Origin: Halorubellus sp. JP-L1 | Lineage (GTDB): Archaea; Halobacteriota; Halobacteria; Halobacteriales; Natrialbaceae | Direction of reading: 5' to 3' | Assembly: GCF_011440375.1 (NCBI RefSeq) | Contig: NZ_JAAOIR010000001.1 | Coordinates: forward strand, 1,488,001 to 1,552,000 | DNA: 64,000 nt | In this document: positions 51,770 to 60,306 of the stretch, piece after piece | Numbering within the stretch: position 1 is the first letter of the stretch | How the letters are laid out: the number at the start of each line of letters is the position of its first letter | Made by a program: the position numbers and the translations under genes | Notes under the pieces: model-generated | The model's input: the letters and a program-made list of their open reading frames with translations, nothing else | What the model was told of the DNA's origin: nothing | Database searches by the model: none

Positions 51770-51919
51770 GGTTACGGCCACCCGAAGGCCGTCGCTGGGA
51801 AAGGAAGAATGCGGGAGAAGTGGGCCGGCACGAATTTGAATCGTGGTTACGGCCACCCGAAGGCCGTCGCTGGGAAAGGAAGAATGCGGGAGAAGTGGGC
51901 CGGCACGAATTTGAATCGT
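51770..51919 (-). repeat. Tandem 75-bp repeats of the tRNA-Pro 3' half
   Basis: Period exactly 75 (GGTTACGGCCACCCGAAGGC at 51770, 51845 and 51920). Each complete unit holds, on the minus strand, anticodon arm, T-arm, acceptor strand and trailer; the copy next to the gene belongs to the real tRNA. The left-most unit retains only the anticodon arm. The copies lack the 5' half, so they cannot make a tRNA. Confidence 0.93.
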
Positions 51920-51968
51920 GGTTACGGCCACCCGAAGGCCGAAGGATACCAAGCTACCCCACCGGCCC
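51896..51968 (-). tRNA. tRNA-Pro (anticodon CGG)
   Basis: 73 nt on the minus strand. Acceptor stem GGGCCGG/CCGGCCC with discriminator A at 51896; D arm GGGT..ATCC; anticodon stem CGGCC/GGCCG with loop TTCGGGT, anticodon CGG; T arm CACGA/TCGTG with loop TTCAAAT. CCA is not encoded and no intron was seen. Its 3' half is duplicated downstream (see repeat). No other gene is seen in 51579-52042. Confidence 0.93.
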
Positions 51969-52042
51969 GCGTGTCTACGTAGGTCGTGGGTCGTCTTTAA
52001 GGCTTCCGAAAGTTCGAGCGCGCGTGCGGTTCCGTGACGCCG

Positions 52043-52384
52043 TCAGGCGTCGTCGATGACGGTGACGACGCCGACGTACTCCTTCTCGTTGCCGGCGGTG
52101 AGGCGCGTGGCGCGGACCTGGCCGGTGGTGTAGGATTCGGCGAGGCGGTAGCGGTCGTCGTCGTCGGCGTCGACGACGGCCTGACTGGCGCCGAGGGCGT
52201 CGGTGGTGGCGCGGTCGACGGCGCCCGTGAACTCGTAGCGTTCGCCCGCTCGCGGGCCTTCGTCGCCGAACTCGGTGCGGAAGTGGATGCCGTCGCCGTC
52301 GCCGAGCGCGCCGAGTGCGTCGCGCACGGACTGGGGCGTGTCTGGCGTCGCGCCGTCGGCCTCGCCGCTGGGGAGGTCTGACAT
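52043..52384 (-). CDS. Hypothetical acidic beta-rich protein
   Basis: 113 aa. MSDLPSGEADGATPDTPQSV begins an acidic disordered start. A beta-rich domain follows (GIHFRTEFGDEG, RYEFTGAVDRATTDALGASQ, RYRLAESYTTGQVRATRL, EYVGVVTVIDD). No family recognised. Well-formed composition and an ATG directly after a TTAAT-rich promoter patch (AATTAAGACCC on the minus strand) support it as a real gene. Confidence 0.7.
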   Translation of the reverse strand: MSDLPSGEADGATPDTPQSVRDALGALGDGDGIHFRTEFGDEGPRAGERYEFTGAVDRATTDALGASQAVVDADDDDRYRLAESYTTGQVRATRLTAGNEKEYVGVVTVIDDA

Positions 52385-52460
52385 GGCGGGAGGTAGGACG
52401 ACCCGGGTCTTAATTTCTCGCCTCTCGTGACGTGAAACACCAGTGACTGGTCGGGGGCGA

Positions 52461-52517
52461 GTCGGTTAGAGCGACGAAGGTCGGTTAGAGCGACGGGCGT
52501 CGGTTAGAGCGACGGGT
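52461..52517 (-). repeat. 19-bp tandem repeat 3' of trmY
   Basis: Three copies of GTCGGTTAGAGCGACG starting at 52461, 52480 and 52499. They lie just downstream of the trmY stop (minus strand). Confidence 0.88.
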
Positions 52518-52528
52518 CGCGTGGGCGG

Positions 52529-53125
52529 CTAGAAGTCGCTGTAGGCGTCGGTGTCGCAGTAGTGATGCGCGACCGTGATGGCGTGGTCGGCGTGCAGGAC
52601 TTCCGGCCCGAGACGGAGGCGGACGTCGGTCGCGTCGTCGAGCACGCGCGCTTCGGCGTCCCTGAAGTCCCGGTGGTCCGAGAGCACGAACACGGGGTGC
52701 GCGGGCGGTTCGCGCTCGTTCGCGGGCTCGCCGTCCTCGTGGAGCGCGACGACCGTTCCGTCGCGAGCGAGCCGGTCGAGCGTCGCCTCGAAGCCCATCC
52801 GGTACACCTCGATGCCGGGCGAGGGCTCGGCGGGCTGATGGCCGATCGCGTCGTCGCGGGCTTCCAGGGCCGACCGGACGAGCGCCGCGATCGAGCGCTC
52901 GTCCGGGTGGAGGTTCCGCACCGATCCACCGTCGACGCTCACCGTGAACTCGCCGCCGAGGACGAGATGCACGCGCGCGTCCTCGCGGATGCCGTGACTC
53001 GACAACAGTCCGGCGTTCAGGCAGCGAGCGAGCAAGTCCATGCGGCCCGCGTCGCTCCCGAGCGCGTCCAGCGAGAACTCCGGGGTCGTGGGGGCGTCGT
53101 GCGCGACGACGACGAACTGACGCAT
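52529..53125 (-). CDS. trmY: tRNA pseudouridine54 N1-methyltransferase TrmY
   Basis: 198 aa SPOUT-fold methyltransferase that converts pseudouridine 54 of tRNA to N1-methylpseudouridine. Seen: [20 protein letters not shown] at the start, [36 protein letters not shown] and the C-terminal knot segment [13 protein letters not shown] at 53125. The pus10 gene, whose product can make pseudouridine 54, is divergent about 1 kb away. Confidence 0.92.
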   Translation of the reverse strand: MRQFVVVAHDAPTTPEFSLDALGSDAGRMDLLARCLNAGLLSSHGIREDARVHLVLGGEFTVSVDGGSVRNLHPDERSIAALVRSALEARDDAIGHQPAEPSPGIEVYRMGFEATLDRLARDGTVVALHEDGEPANEREPPAHPVFVLSDHRDFRDAEARVLDDATDVRLRLGPEVLHADHAITVAHHYCDTDAYSDF

Positions 53126-53280
53126 ATCACCCTCGAAGTCACCAACGGCGAAAAACACCCCGGAAGTACGGCCATCGACCACCGCGTGGACCGACGGGTG
53201 CGTTGCCAGGAACGAACCCACCACGACGACCACCAAGAAAGCCCCAGTCCGCTCGCGACCCCTCTCCATACCGCACACCG

Positions 53281-53410
53281 CGAACACGCAGAAAGCCCCG
53301 CCCCACTCACCGTTCCACGACACCAACCGCATCGCGAACACGCAGAAAGCCCCGCCCCACTCACCGTTCCATGACACCAACCGCATCGCGAACACGCAGA
53401 AAGCCCTGAC
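53281..53410 (-). repeat. 54-bp tandem repeats upstream of trmY
   Basis: CGAACACGCAGAAAGCCC recurs at 53281, 53335 and 53389 (period 54); a degenerate AAGAAAGCCCC lies at 53236. The middle unit is nearly identical to the first (one base difference seen). Confidence 0.9.
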
Positions 53411-54117
53411 ACGCTCGCCCGACGTCACTCGCTGCGCGCTTCGTCGCTCCCTTCGGTCGTTCCTCCAGTGCTTGCGTCGCGACGCCGGGCGACCGCGCCG
53501 CCCCTTTCAGTCCCACCCCCAGCAACGACCGCACCGCAACCGCGACCCACCGCGCCCCGCCCTCCCCCTGCTCGAAGCGCGCGCCGTTCCGCGCGCGCTT
53601 CGAGCGGCCCGGTCGCTGGTCGAATCGAACGTTCGACGACCGGCTGGCGCGCGGTGTCGTAGCCGCGCGAGCGAAGGCGAGCGCGGCTGCGTCGATACCG
53701 TGCGAGGGCTGACGAACGAGCGAAGCGAGTGAGGAGGCGGCTGGGGAGGACGAGGTGTGGAGCGGTCGCGGTGGGGTGGGAGTGAACGGGGCCGCGCGCT
53801 CGACCCCGCCCGGACCCGTCAAGCACCGCAGGCGAACGGAGCGAGCCGAGGAGCGCAGTTGGGTCCCGGCGGGTCGAGCGGGTGGGGGCGTTCTGGCTGT
53901 CGTGTCGGGCGGACTCCACGCCTGCGGTCGTCAAGGAGCGGGCGGGTGCGTTCTGGCTGTCGTGTCGTGCGGGCTCCCCAGTTGCTGTCCTAACCGAGCG
54001 GGTCGAGCGTATGGGGGGGTTCCAGGGGGTCGCGTTCGAGGATTCGTGGAGGATTACGGAAGTGGAGGTGGGTCGAGATGGCAAGGAACTAACGCCGTGA
54101 ACGCTTCTACTCTGTCA
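53411..54117. other. Non-coding region between trmY and pus10
   Basis: About 700 bp of GC-rich sequence with no convincing gene. It holds CCCCTTTCAGTCCCACCC (53504), the structured element copy B (53528-53660), CTGACGAACGAGCGAAGCGA-type sequence (about 53710), and a diverged 60-bp tandem pair (53881 and 53941: GCGTTCTGGCTGTCGTGTCG in both). The pus10 promoter is not obvious. Confidence 0.6.
53528..53660. repeat. GC-rich structured dispersed element, copy B
   Basis: A perfect 15-bp stem GCTCGAAGCGCGCGC (53570-53584), loop CGTTCC, pairing with 53591-53605. Flanks CACCGCGCCCCGCCC upstream and GACCGGCTGGCGCGCGGTGT downstream match copy A at 9291-9410. Where copy A has C-G in the stem, copy B has A-T, a compensatory change. 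Confidence 0.65.
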
Positions 54118-55431
54118 ATGGACGTACTCGCTGTCGCTCGCGACTTGCTCGCGTCGGGGCCGTTGTGCGATGCGTGTCTCGGGCGGCCGTTCGCGGATCG
54201 GAGTTTCGGGCTGACGAACGACGAGCGCGGGAAGAGCCTCCGGGTCGCGGTCGCGCTCGACGACGACGAGCCGTTCGAGCCGCCCGAGCGCGACGCGTGC
54301 TGGGTGTGCGAGGGGCTCACGGGCGAGTACGAGACGTACGCCGAACTCGCCGCCGAATCGGTGGACAGAGTCGACTTCGAGACGTATCAGGTCGGGACGC
54401 GGACGCCGCCGCTCGTCGAGGAGAACGACCGCCTGCTGCGGGAGGACGCCGGCCTCGACGCGGACGCCGGCGAGCTGTTCAAGTCCGAGTTCAACCGCGA
54501 GGTCGGGAAGCGCTTCGGCCAGTTGACGGGCACCGAAGTCGACTTCGACCGGCCGGACGTGCTCGCGCTCGTCGACCTGGACGCCGCCGACGCGGACCCG
54601 TCGACGCACGCGGTCGACGTCCAGGTGAACCCCGCGTTCGTCTACGGCCGATACAAGAAGTTAGAGCGCGACATCCCGCAGACGGAGTGGCCGTGCCGCG
54701 AGTGCGGCGCGAGCGGGAAGCAACTCGGCGACGACGGCGAGGAGCCCTGCGACCACTGCGGCGGCAGCGGGTACCTCTACGACGACAGCGTCGAGGGGTA
54801 CGTCGCGCCGCACGTCGAGGAGGCGATGGACGGCACGGAGGCGGTGTTCCACGGCGCCGGCCGCGAAGACGTCGACGCGCTGATGCTCGGGGACGGCCGG
54901 CCGTTCGTCGCCGAAGTAAAGCACCCCGGCGAGCGCTCGCCGGACGTCGACGCCCTCGAAGCGCGCATCAACGACGACGCCGACGGCGCCGTCGCCGTGC
55001 AGGACCTCGCGCTCGCGACTCACGAGATGGTCGAGCGCGTGAAGGAACTCGACGCCTCGAAGACGTACCGCGCCGAGGTCGAGTTCTCCGACCCCGTCGG
55101 CGCCGACGCACTCCAGCGCGCACTCGACGAACTCGAGGGCGCGACGATCACGCAGCACACGCCCCAGCGCGTCGACCATCGTCGCGCGAGCATCGACCGC
55201 ACCCGCACCGTGTACGCCGCCAGCGGCCACTCCGTCGACGAAACGCACGCGACAGTGGACGTCCACGGCGAAGGCGGCCTCTACATCAAGGAACTCGTGA
55301 GCGGCGACGACGGCCGAACGAAACCGAGTCTCGCCGGCCTCCTCGACGTCGACGCCACCGTCACCGCACTCGACGTCCTGAGCGTCGCGGGCGAGGACGA
55401 GGCGTTCGCAACCGACGACTACCTCCAATAG
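54118..55431 (+). CDS. pus10: tRNA pseudouridine synthase Pus10
   Basis: 437 aa. The N-terminal zinc site has CDACLGRPFADRSFG and CWVC, typical of archaeal Pus10; a THUMP-like region follows. A second Cys-rich knuckle (CRECGASGKQ..CDHCGGSG) lies near 200-222, then the catalytic domain with GREDVDALMLGDGRPFVAEV, which carries the active-site Asp. C-terminal HATVDVHGEGGLYIKELVSG is the substrate-binding end. Pus10 makes pseudouridine 54 and 55 in archaeal tRNA; TrmY then methylates 54. ATG at 54118 after CTGTCAATGG. Confidence 0.93.
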   Translation: MDVLAVARDLLASGPLCDACLGRPFADRSFGLTNDERGKSLRVAVALDDDEPFEPPERDACWVCEGLTGEYETYAELAAESVDRVDFETYQVGTRTPPLVEENDRLLREDAGLDADAGELFKSEFNREVGKRFGQLTGTEVDFDRPDVLALVDLDAADADPSTHAVDVQVNPAFVYGRYKKLERDIPQTEWPCRECGASGKQLGDDGEEPCDHCGGSGYLYDDSVEGYVAPHVEEAMDGTEAVFHGAGREDVDALMLGDGRPFVAEVKHPGERSPDVDALEARINDDADGAVAVQDLALATHEMVERVKELDASKTYRAEVEFSDPVGADALQRALDELEGATITQHTPQRVDHRRASIDRTRTVYAASGHSVDETHATVDVHGEGGLYIKELVSGDDGRTKPSLAGLLDVDATVTALDVLSVAGEDEAFATDDYLQ

Positions 55432-55515
55432 CCGAACCGGCCACCTCCAGGAGCCGGCGCGACCACCGCCGCGAGTTCGCCCGCGAGACGGCCACGCAAG
55501 CGAGCGAGAACGCGG

Positions 55516-56304
55516 TCAGGGCCGCGGGAGCGATTCGAGCGCCCGTAGCGGCGTGGCCTCGCGCCACACGCTCTCGAAGAGTCGGTCGCCCCAGGCACGC
55601 GCGCGGTCGGTGCGCGCGAGCAGCGCCTCCGCGAGGTCGTGGCTGCTGTCCTCGCGCGGGAGCGAGAGCACCATCGCCTCGTCGGTCGCGAGCACGGTAC
55701 AGCCGGGGTCGGCGACGCGAACCCCCAGGCCGTCGGCGTTCCAGTTCGCGTCCGCGCGGCCCGCAGCCGTCTCGATGACGGCCGGCGCGAGCGCGAAGCG
55801 GACGTCCGCACTCCGTGCCGCGCGTTCGAGTGCGGTCGCGTACCGGTCGTGGTAGACCGGCGTCGCGAGCGCGACGCGGTCCGCGCGCTCGACGACGTCG
55901 ACGACGCTACTCGCCGCAGGGAGCGATTCGGTCTCCGACGACGACGATGACGACACTCGTTCCGCACCCGCGAGCGCGCCCAGCGACGCCCGGAACGGCT
56001 CCGGAAGCACGCTCGCGTCGTGATCCCGCCAGTACGAGGCGTGCGCGGAGAGGACGTCGTCTGTCCGCCGGCGGTCGGCGACGTAGTCCGCCACGAGGTC
56101 GCCCAGGCAAGTGGTCTCCCAGCGCCGCGTCCGGCCTTCGCGGAGGAGGTCGCGGTCGCGGAGTTCGTTCAGCGCGTCGTACACCGCCGACTTGCTCGCG
56201 TCGACGTCGTCGAGGAGGGCCCGTCGCTGCCGCGGTCGGTCGCGTAACTCCAGGAGGACGGTCTGGCGGACCGACGACGCGAAGACGACATCGAACACGC
56301 CCAT
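55516..56304 (-). CDS. Winged-HTH regulator with FilR1-like C-terminal domain
   Basis: 262 aa. The N-terminal HTH (about 12-70: RQTVLLELRDRPRQRRALLD, VDASKSAVYDALNELRDRDLL) is followed by a larger ligand-binding-like region with VALATPVYHDRYATALERAA and LGVRVADPGCTVLATDEAMVLSL, the arrangement of haloarchaeal TrmB/FilR1-type regulators. A stretch of Ser residues (SSSSSSETES) links the parts. A CTTAATT box about 30 nt before the ATG indicates leaderless transcription. Targets unknown. It is divergent from rnhB. Confidence 0.84.
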   Translation of the reverse strand: MGVFDVVFASSVRQTVLLELRDRPRQRRALLDDVDASKSAVYDALNELRDRDLLREGRTRRWETTCLGDLVADYVADRRRTDDVLSAHASYWRDHDASVLPEPFRASLGALAGAERVSSSSSSETESLPAASSVVDVVERADRVALATPVYHDRYATALERAARSADVRFALAPAVIETAAGRADANWNADGLGVRVADPGCTVLATDEAMVLSLPREDSSHDLAEALLARTDRARAWGDRLFESVWREATPLRALESLPRP

Positions 56305-56330
56305 ATACGTTCGGTACAGTTCGTGGAAGA

Positions 56331-56338
56331 AATTAAGT
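56331..56338 (-). promoter_or_regulatory. TATA box for the FilR1-like regulator
   Basis: On the minus strand ACTTAATTTC lies about 30 nt upstream of the ATG at 56304, the usual leaderless promoter spacing. Confidence 0.5.
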
Positions 56339-56456
56339 CTATCCCAAAATGCGACCGGTTCGACGCGGACGAGAAGCGCTCGATTCCGTGAGAACGGTCG
56401 CGGCTCGCCCGATCGTTGGGGAACGGTCAAGGCCCTCCCGGTCCGAGGACGGCACG

Positions 56457-57098
56457 ATGCGAATCGGCGTCGACGAAGCAGGCAAGGGCCCCGTCCTCGG
56501 GTCGATGTTCGCGGCCGCCGTCGCCGTCACCGACCCAAAAGTCCTCCCCGACGGCGTCGACGACTCCAAGCGCCTCGCCCCCGAAACCCGCGAGCGCCTC
56601 GACGACCGCTTGCGCGGCGACGACCGCGTCCAGGTCGCCGTCGCGGAGATCACGCCCGCGCGCATCGACGACCCCGCGACCGACATGAACGCGCTCACCG
56701 TCGCCGCCCACGCCAACGCCATCTCCCGGCTCGCGGCCGACGGCGACGACGTCGTCGTCGACGCCGGCGACGTCAGCGAATCGCGGTTCGCGCGTCGGGT
56801 GCGAACAGCGGCGACCGCCGACGTCGACGTCACCGCCGAACACGGCGCCGACGAGACCCACCCCGTCGTCGCCGCCGCGAGCGTCGTCGCGAAGGTCGCA
56901 CGCGACGCCCAGATGACAGCGCTCGCGAGCGAACACGGCGCCGTCGGCTCCGGCTACCCGAGCGACCCAACCACGCGCGAGTTCCTCGCCACCCACGTCG
57001 CCGACCACGGCCAACTCCCCGCGTTCGCCCGCGAATCCTGGAGCACGAGCGCGGACGTCCTCGCCGCCGCCGAACAGTCCGGGCTCGACGACTTCTGA
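56457..57098 (+). CDS. rnhB: Ribonuclease HII
   Basis: 213 aa. It removes RNA from RNA-DNA hybrids. Catalytic acidic residues are in GVDEAGKGPVLGS (Asp6, Glu7) and in VVVDAGD, and the Asp in HPVVAAASVVAKVARDAQ. Also VDDSKRLAPETRERL. The C-terminal FARESWSTSADVL is typical of archaeal RNase HII. ATG at 56457, the family N-terminus. Confidence 0.95.
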   Translation: MRIGVDEAGKGPVLGSMFAAAVAVTDPKVLPDGVDDSKRLAPETRERLDDRLRGDDRVQVAVAEITPARIDDPATDMNALTVAAHANAISRLAADGDDVVVDAGDVSESRFARRVRTAATADVDVTAEHGADETHPVVAAASVVAKVARDAQMTALASEHGAVGSGYPSDPTTREFLATHVADHGQLPAFARESWSTSADVLAAAEQSGLDDF

Positions 57099-57165
57099 CC
57101 GCAACGCGACCACGTCGCGAACGACCTCGTAGCGACCGCTGTCGGAGACGAATACCGAATCGAAG

Positions 57166-57210
57166 AGCGAACCACGACTCCAAAAGCGAACCGCGACTCC
57201 GGAAGCGAAG
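57166..57210 (-). repeat. 19-bp tandem repeat 3' of secD
   Basis: AGCGAACCACGACTCCAAA (57166) and AGCGAACCGCGACTCCGGA (57185), then a third partial unit. It lies just beyond the secD stop (57226) in its 3' region. On the minus strand the units carry T-rich GCTTTTGG, possibly terminator-like. Confidence 0.75.
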
Positions 57211-57225
57211 CCCGACAGCGCGCGA

Positions 57226-58818
57226 CTACTTGTCGCCCGTGACGAACGACCGGAGGATGTCCCCGTACGCCGGACGCGTCACGAGCACGCCGAGGAGGAC
57301 ACCGAGGATCGTGATGATCGCGAACCCGCGGAGGTCACCGAGACTCAGGACCGCGAGCGGACTCATCGCGATGATCGTCGTCGCCGCCGCCGCCCCGATC
57401 ACCCAGAACGCCTTCCGGAACCGCGACTGGAAGACGCGCTGGCTGTTCACCTCCTCGGCCATCACCTCGTCCGCGATGATGATGAGGTCGTCCACCCCCG
57501 TCCCGATGACCGCGATGAACCCAGCGATGTGTGAGAGATCGAGCGGCAGGCCGACGACCGACGCGAACCCGAGGAGGAGCACCACCTCCGAGAGCGCGGT
57601 GACGACCATCGGCGCCGCGACCGTCACGTTCCGATACCGGATGTACACCGTGAACGACACCGCAAGCACCGCGACGATCGCCGTGATGAGCGCGTTCCCC
57701 TTGAACTGATCCGCGAGCGCGCCCTCCAGCGCGAACGTCTGGCGCTGGTCGAGGTCGAGCGGCGCCGGGAGCGCACCCGCCTCCAGGTTCGTCTGGATGT
57801 TCTGCGCGTCGCTCTGATTGCCCGCGGTGAAGAAGAACCGCGGGTCGTCGTCGAACTGCCCGCTCCGGATCGTGCGCGCGAGCTGCGGGTCCATCGAGAA
57901 CGCACCCTTCACGTCGCCGTTCACGATCGTCAACAGACAGTACCCCTGGTCGTTCCGCGTCGACGTCGCCGACGCGTTCTGCGGACAGGACCGATAGTTC
58001 CCCTCCTCCGTGAACCCGACGCCGTTCAGCGTCTGCTGGAAGCGTTCACCGCCCCGTTGCGTGAGCTTCACCGGCACCTGCCACGACCGCGCGTTCTCCG
58101 GGTTCCGCGGCGGGTCGACCGTCCGGATGTCGTCCGCGTCCGCGATCACGCGCTCCTCCATCGTCCCGTTCGCCGGATACCGCACCGTAAGCGTCACCAG
58201 CCCGCGCTCGTCGAGCAGTTCCACGAGCGCCTCCGGCTGCCGGTTCGGTGCCTCGACGACGACGTACCGCTGGCCGCTCGCCGAGGACGCCACCGTCGCC
58301 GTCCCACCGGTCAGGCCCGTCGCGTCCAGCTTCGACTGGATCGAGCTCGCCATCCGCTCGTAGGTCTCCGGTGACGGATCGTCACGGACGTGCTGCGCCG
58401 ACACTTGCGTCCCGTCGACGCGCTGGATGTTCTCCTCGCGGAGCGCGTCCACGAACGCCGACCGGTCCACGGACTCGTTGAACACCTCCACGACGTGCCC
58501 CTGGTCGGTCCGACAGTCGACGCCCGAAGCCTCGCAGTCCCGGACCGCGACGTCGATACGTGGCACCCCGAGTCGCTCGGAGACGTTCGTCACTACCGCG
58601 CTATCCTCCTGCTGCACGTCCAGTTGGGTCGCACTCATCCCGACGACCGGCGACCGGATGCGCGTCCCACCGTCCAGCTCGAGGCCGTACTGGAGGTTCG
58701 TCGCACCCGTCACCTCGCCCGAGCTCAGCGACGCGGACGGCACGAACAGCGCCACGCCACTGGCCGCGAGCATCACGACGAGCAGGATGATCCGCCAGTT
58801 CCCGCGGAGGTCCGCCAT
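57226..58818 (-). CDS. secD: Preprotein translocase subunit SecD
   Basis: 530 aa. N-terminal membrane helix (IILLVVMLAASGVALFVPSA), a long extracellular P1 domain (YGLELDGGTRIRSPVVG onwards) and five further membrane helices with DQFKGNALITAIVAVLAVSF and GFIAVIGTGVDDLIIIADEV, the conserved SecD RND-like segment. With SecF it uses the ion gradient to help secretion at the Sec translocon. It overlaps secF by one base (TGATG). Confidence 0.95.
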   Translation of the reverse strand: MADLRGNWRIILLVVMLAASGVALFVPSASLSSGEVTGATNLQYGLELDGGTRIRSPVVGMSATQLDVQQEDSAVVTNVSERLGVPRIDVAVRDCEASGVDCRTDQGHVVEVFNESVDRSAFVDALREENIQRVDGTQVSAQHVRDDPSPETYERMASSIQSKLDATGLTGGTATVASSASGQRYVVVEAPNRQPEALVELLDERGLVTLTVRYPANGTMEERVIADADDIRTVDPPRNPENARSWQVPVKLTQRGGERFQQTLNGVGFTEEGNYRSCPQNASATSTRNDQGYCLLTIVNGDVKGAFSMDPQLARTIRSGQFDDDPRFFFTAGNQSDAQNIQTNLEAGALPAPLDLDQRQTFALEGALADQFKGNALITAIVAVLAVSFTVYIRYRNVTVAAPMVVTALSEVVLLLGFASVVGLPLDLSHIAGFIAVIGTGVDDLIIIADEVMAEEVNSQRVFQSRFRKAFWVIGAAAATTIIAMSPLAVLSLGDLRGFAIITILGVLLGVLVTRPAYGDILRSFVTGDK

Positions 58819-59723
58819 CAGTTACTCACCTCCCCGAGCTGGTACCAGCGAAGCAGACTCAAGTTCAGCATGTACGTGTTCATCAGGTCGGTCGCGAGCC
58901 CGAGCACGAGCACGAGCCCGATCGACGCCATCAGCTCGATCCCGAACAGGTACGCGGTGACCGCCATCACCGCCATCGCGGACAGCGACGTGAGCGTCAT
59001 CGTCACACCGGTCCGCATCGCGCGCCGCGTGCTCTCGTAGAACCCACCCTCGCGTCGGAGGATGTGATTGTTCAGGAGGATGTCGGAGTCGACCGAGTAC
59101 CCGATCAGCATCAGGAGCGCGGCGACCGTCCCCAGCGAGAGCTTGATCCCGAGCACGCCCATGAGCGCCAGCGGGATCACGATGTCGGAGAACGCCGAGA
59201 TGACGATCGCGACCGAAGGCACGAACGTCCGGAAGAACGCGAACGCGAGCACGCTCATCCCGGCGAACGCCAGCCCGATCCCGAGGAACGCGGTCTGCTG
59301 GGCCGAGGACGCGAACCGGGGCGTCGTCGACTGCTGGGACTGCACGACCGCGCAGTTATCCGCGTTCGAGCACGTCGGTTCCAGGTTCTCACGCGCCTGG
59401 CTGGCGAGCTCGCTCCCGCTCGCGCTGTCGCCGGTGTCGGCGAACGTCACGATGTACTGCGGCGACTCCGTCCCGGCTGTCCCCTGGATACTCACCGGTT
59501 CCTCGCTGAACGCCGCCGCGAGTTCGTCTCGGGGCGTGTCCGTCTGCACCGTCAGTTCGGTCCCTCCTGTGAAGTCGATGCCGAGTGGTACCGGCGATCC
59601 GGTAGTGACGTACAAGCCGGCGAGAACCACCAGCGCCACCACGAGAATCCCGACTGGGATGGCGGCGAGCTGGCGGTTCGTGTACCGCTCGTAGTCGATC
59701 TCCGGTACCTCGAACTTGCTCAT
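58818..59723 (-). CDS. secF: Preprotein translocase subunit SecF
   Basis: 301 aa. N-terminal cytoplasmic part (SKFEVPEIDYERYTNRQLAA), the first membrane helix, an extracellular segment starting with GIDFTGGTELTVQTDT, and five further helices including LLMLIGYSVDSDILLNNHIL, the SecF signature. A cysteine pair (EPTCSNADNCAV) lies in the outer loop. ATG at 59723. It is the first gene of the secF-secD operon. Confidence 0.95.
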   Translation of the reverse strand: MSKFEVPEIDYERYTNRQLAAIPVGILVVALVVLAGLYVTTGSPVPLGIDFTGGTELTVQTDTPRDELAAAFSEEPVSIQGTAGTESPQYIVTFADTGDSASGSELASQARENLEPTCSNADNCAVVQSQQSTTPRFASSAQQTAFLGIGLAFAGMSVLAFAFFRTFVPSVAIVISAFSDIVIPLALMGVLGIKLSLGTVAALLMLIGYSVDSDILLNNHILRREGGFYESTRRAMRTGVTMTLTSLSAMAVMAVTAYLFGIELMASIGLVLVLGLATDLMNTYMLNLSLLRWYQLGEVSN

Positions 59724-59857
59724 GCCGCCCGGTCCGCCTCGGCGGCAAGTAAGCCTTCTTATCTCTCGTTCGCCAGCGACGGGGCGGGGCACGCTCTGTG
59801 CTGCGCGGGGCTCCCCCACGGCGCAGGCTTTTGCCGCCCGAAACCGTACGCGTTCGT

Positions 59858-60187
59858 ATGCCAGCCGCAACGCGCGTCGTGCTCTCGTACCCGAAGGACC
59901 TCTCGGACTGGAGTCGCAAACAGGTCGACACCGACCACTTCCACGCGTGGCTGCGTCGCGTCCACGACGACGTCGAGCGCGGCGACACGTGGACGGAGTT
60001 CGTCGACATCGGGTGCTGCGGGAGCACGTACGACGTCCCGCTCCGCGTCGAGGAGGTCCAGGGCGGCGACCGCATGGGTCCCGAGACCGAGATCGAGTAC
60101 ACCGTCCGCGAGGCCTGCGGCCTCGAGGGCGGCTGGAAGGTCCAGAGCGCGGACGGCCCCGCGCCGTACGCGAGCGACGGCGACTGA
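59858..60187 (+). CDS. Conserved haloarchaeal protein (DUF7968-like)
   Basis: 109 aa soluble protein. TRVVLSYPKDLSDWSRKQVD at the N-terminus, then WLRRVHDDVERGDTWTEFVD, Cys-Cys (GCCGSTYDVPLRVEEVQGGD) and EYTVREACGLEGGWKVQ. Matches a small haloarchaeal family without known function. ATG at 59858. It is followed by a doubled terminator hairpin. Confidence 0.78.
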   Translation: MPAATRVVLSYPKDLSDWSRKQVDTDHFHAWLRRVHDDVERGDTWTEFVDIGCCGSTYDVPLRVEEVQGGDRMGPETEIEYTVREACGLEGGWKVQSADGPAPYASDGD

Positions 60188-60285
60188 ACCGACTCATCCA
60201 GCGTACGGCCGCCGACAGGCGGCCGTTTCCACTCGGACCGACTCATCCAGCGTACGGCCGCCGACAGGCGGCCGTTTCCGCCCGA
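60188..60285 (+). terminator. Tandemly doubled terminator-like hairpin
   Basis: Two 49-bp copies (60188 and 60237) each hold GCGTACGGCCGCC-GACA-GGCGGCCGTTTCC, a perfect hairpin followed by TTT. They follow the stop of the gene ending at 60187. The same 13- and 15-nt arms occur on the minus strand near 2.8 kb (loop TCCG). Confidence 0.8.
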
Positions 60286-60306
60286 ACCGACTGCCAGCGA
60301 CGGCGG

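Noticed and set aside
51570-52040. A provirus or integrative element at tRNA-Pro
   Set aside because: No integrase, replication or structural gene is present nearby; flanking genes are ordinary chromosomal ones. Only the repeated tRNA half remains as a hint.
53425-54084. Frames across the trmY-pus10 gap on either strand
   Set aside because: They are Arg/Ser/Pro-rich, consist of repeat translations, and have no promoter or Shine-Dalgarno in suitable places.
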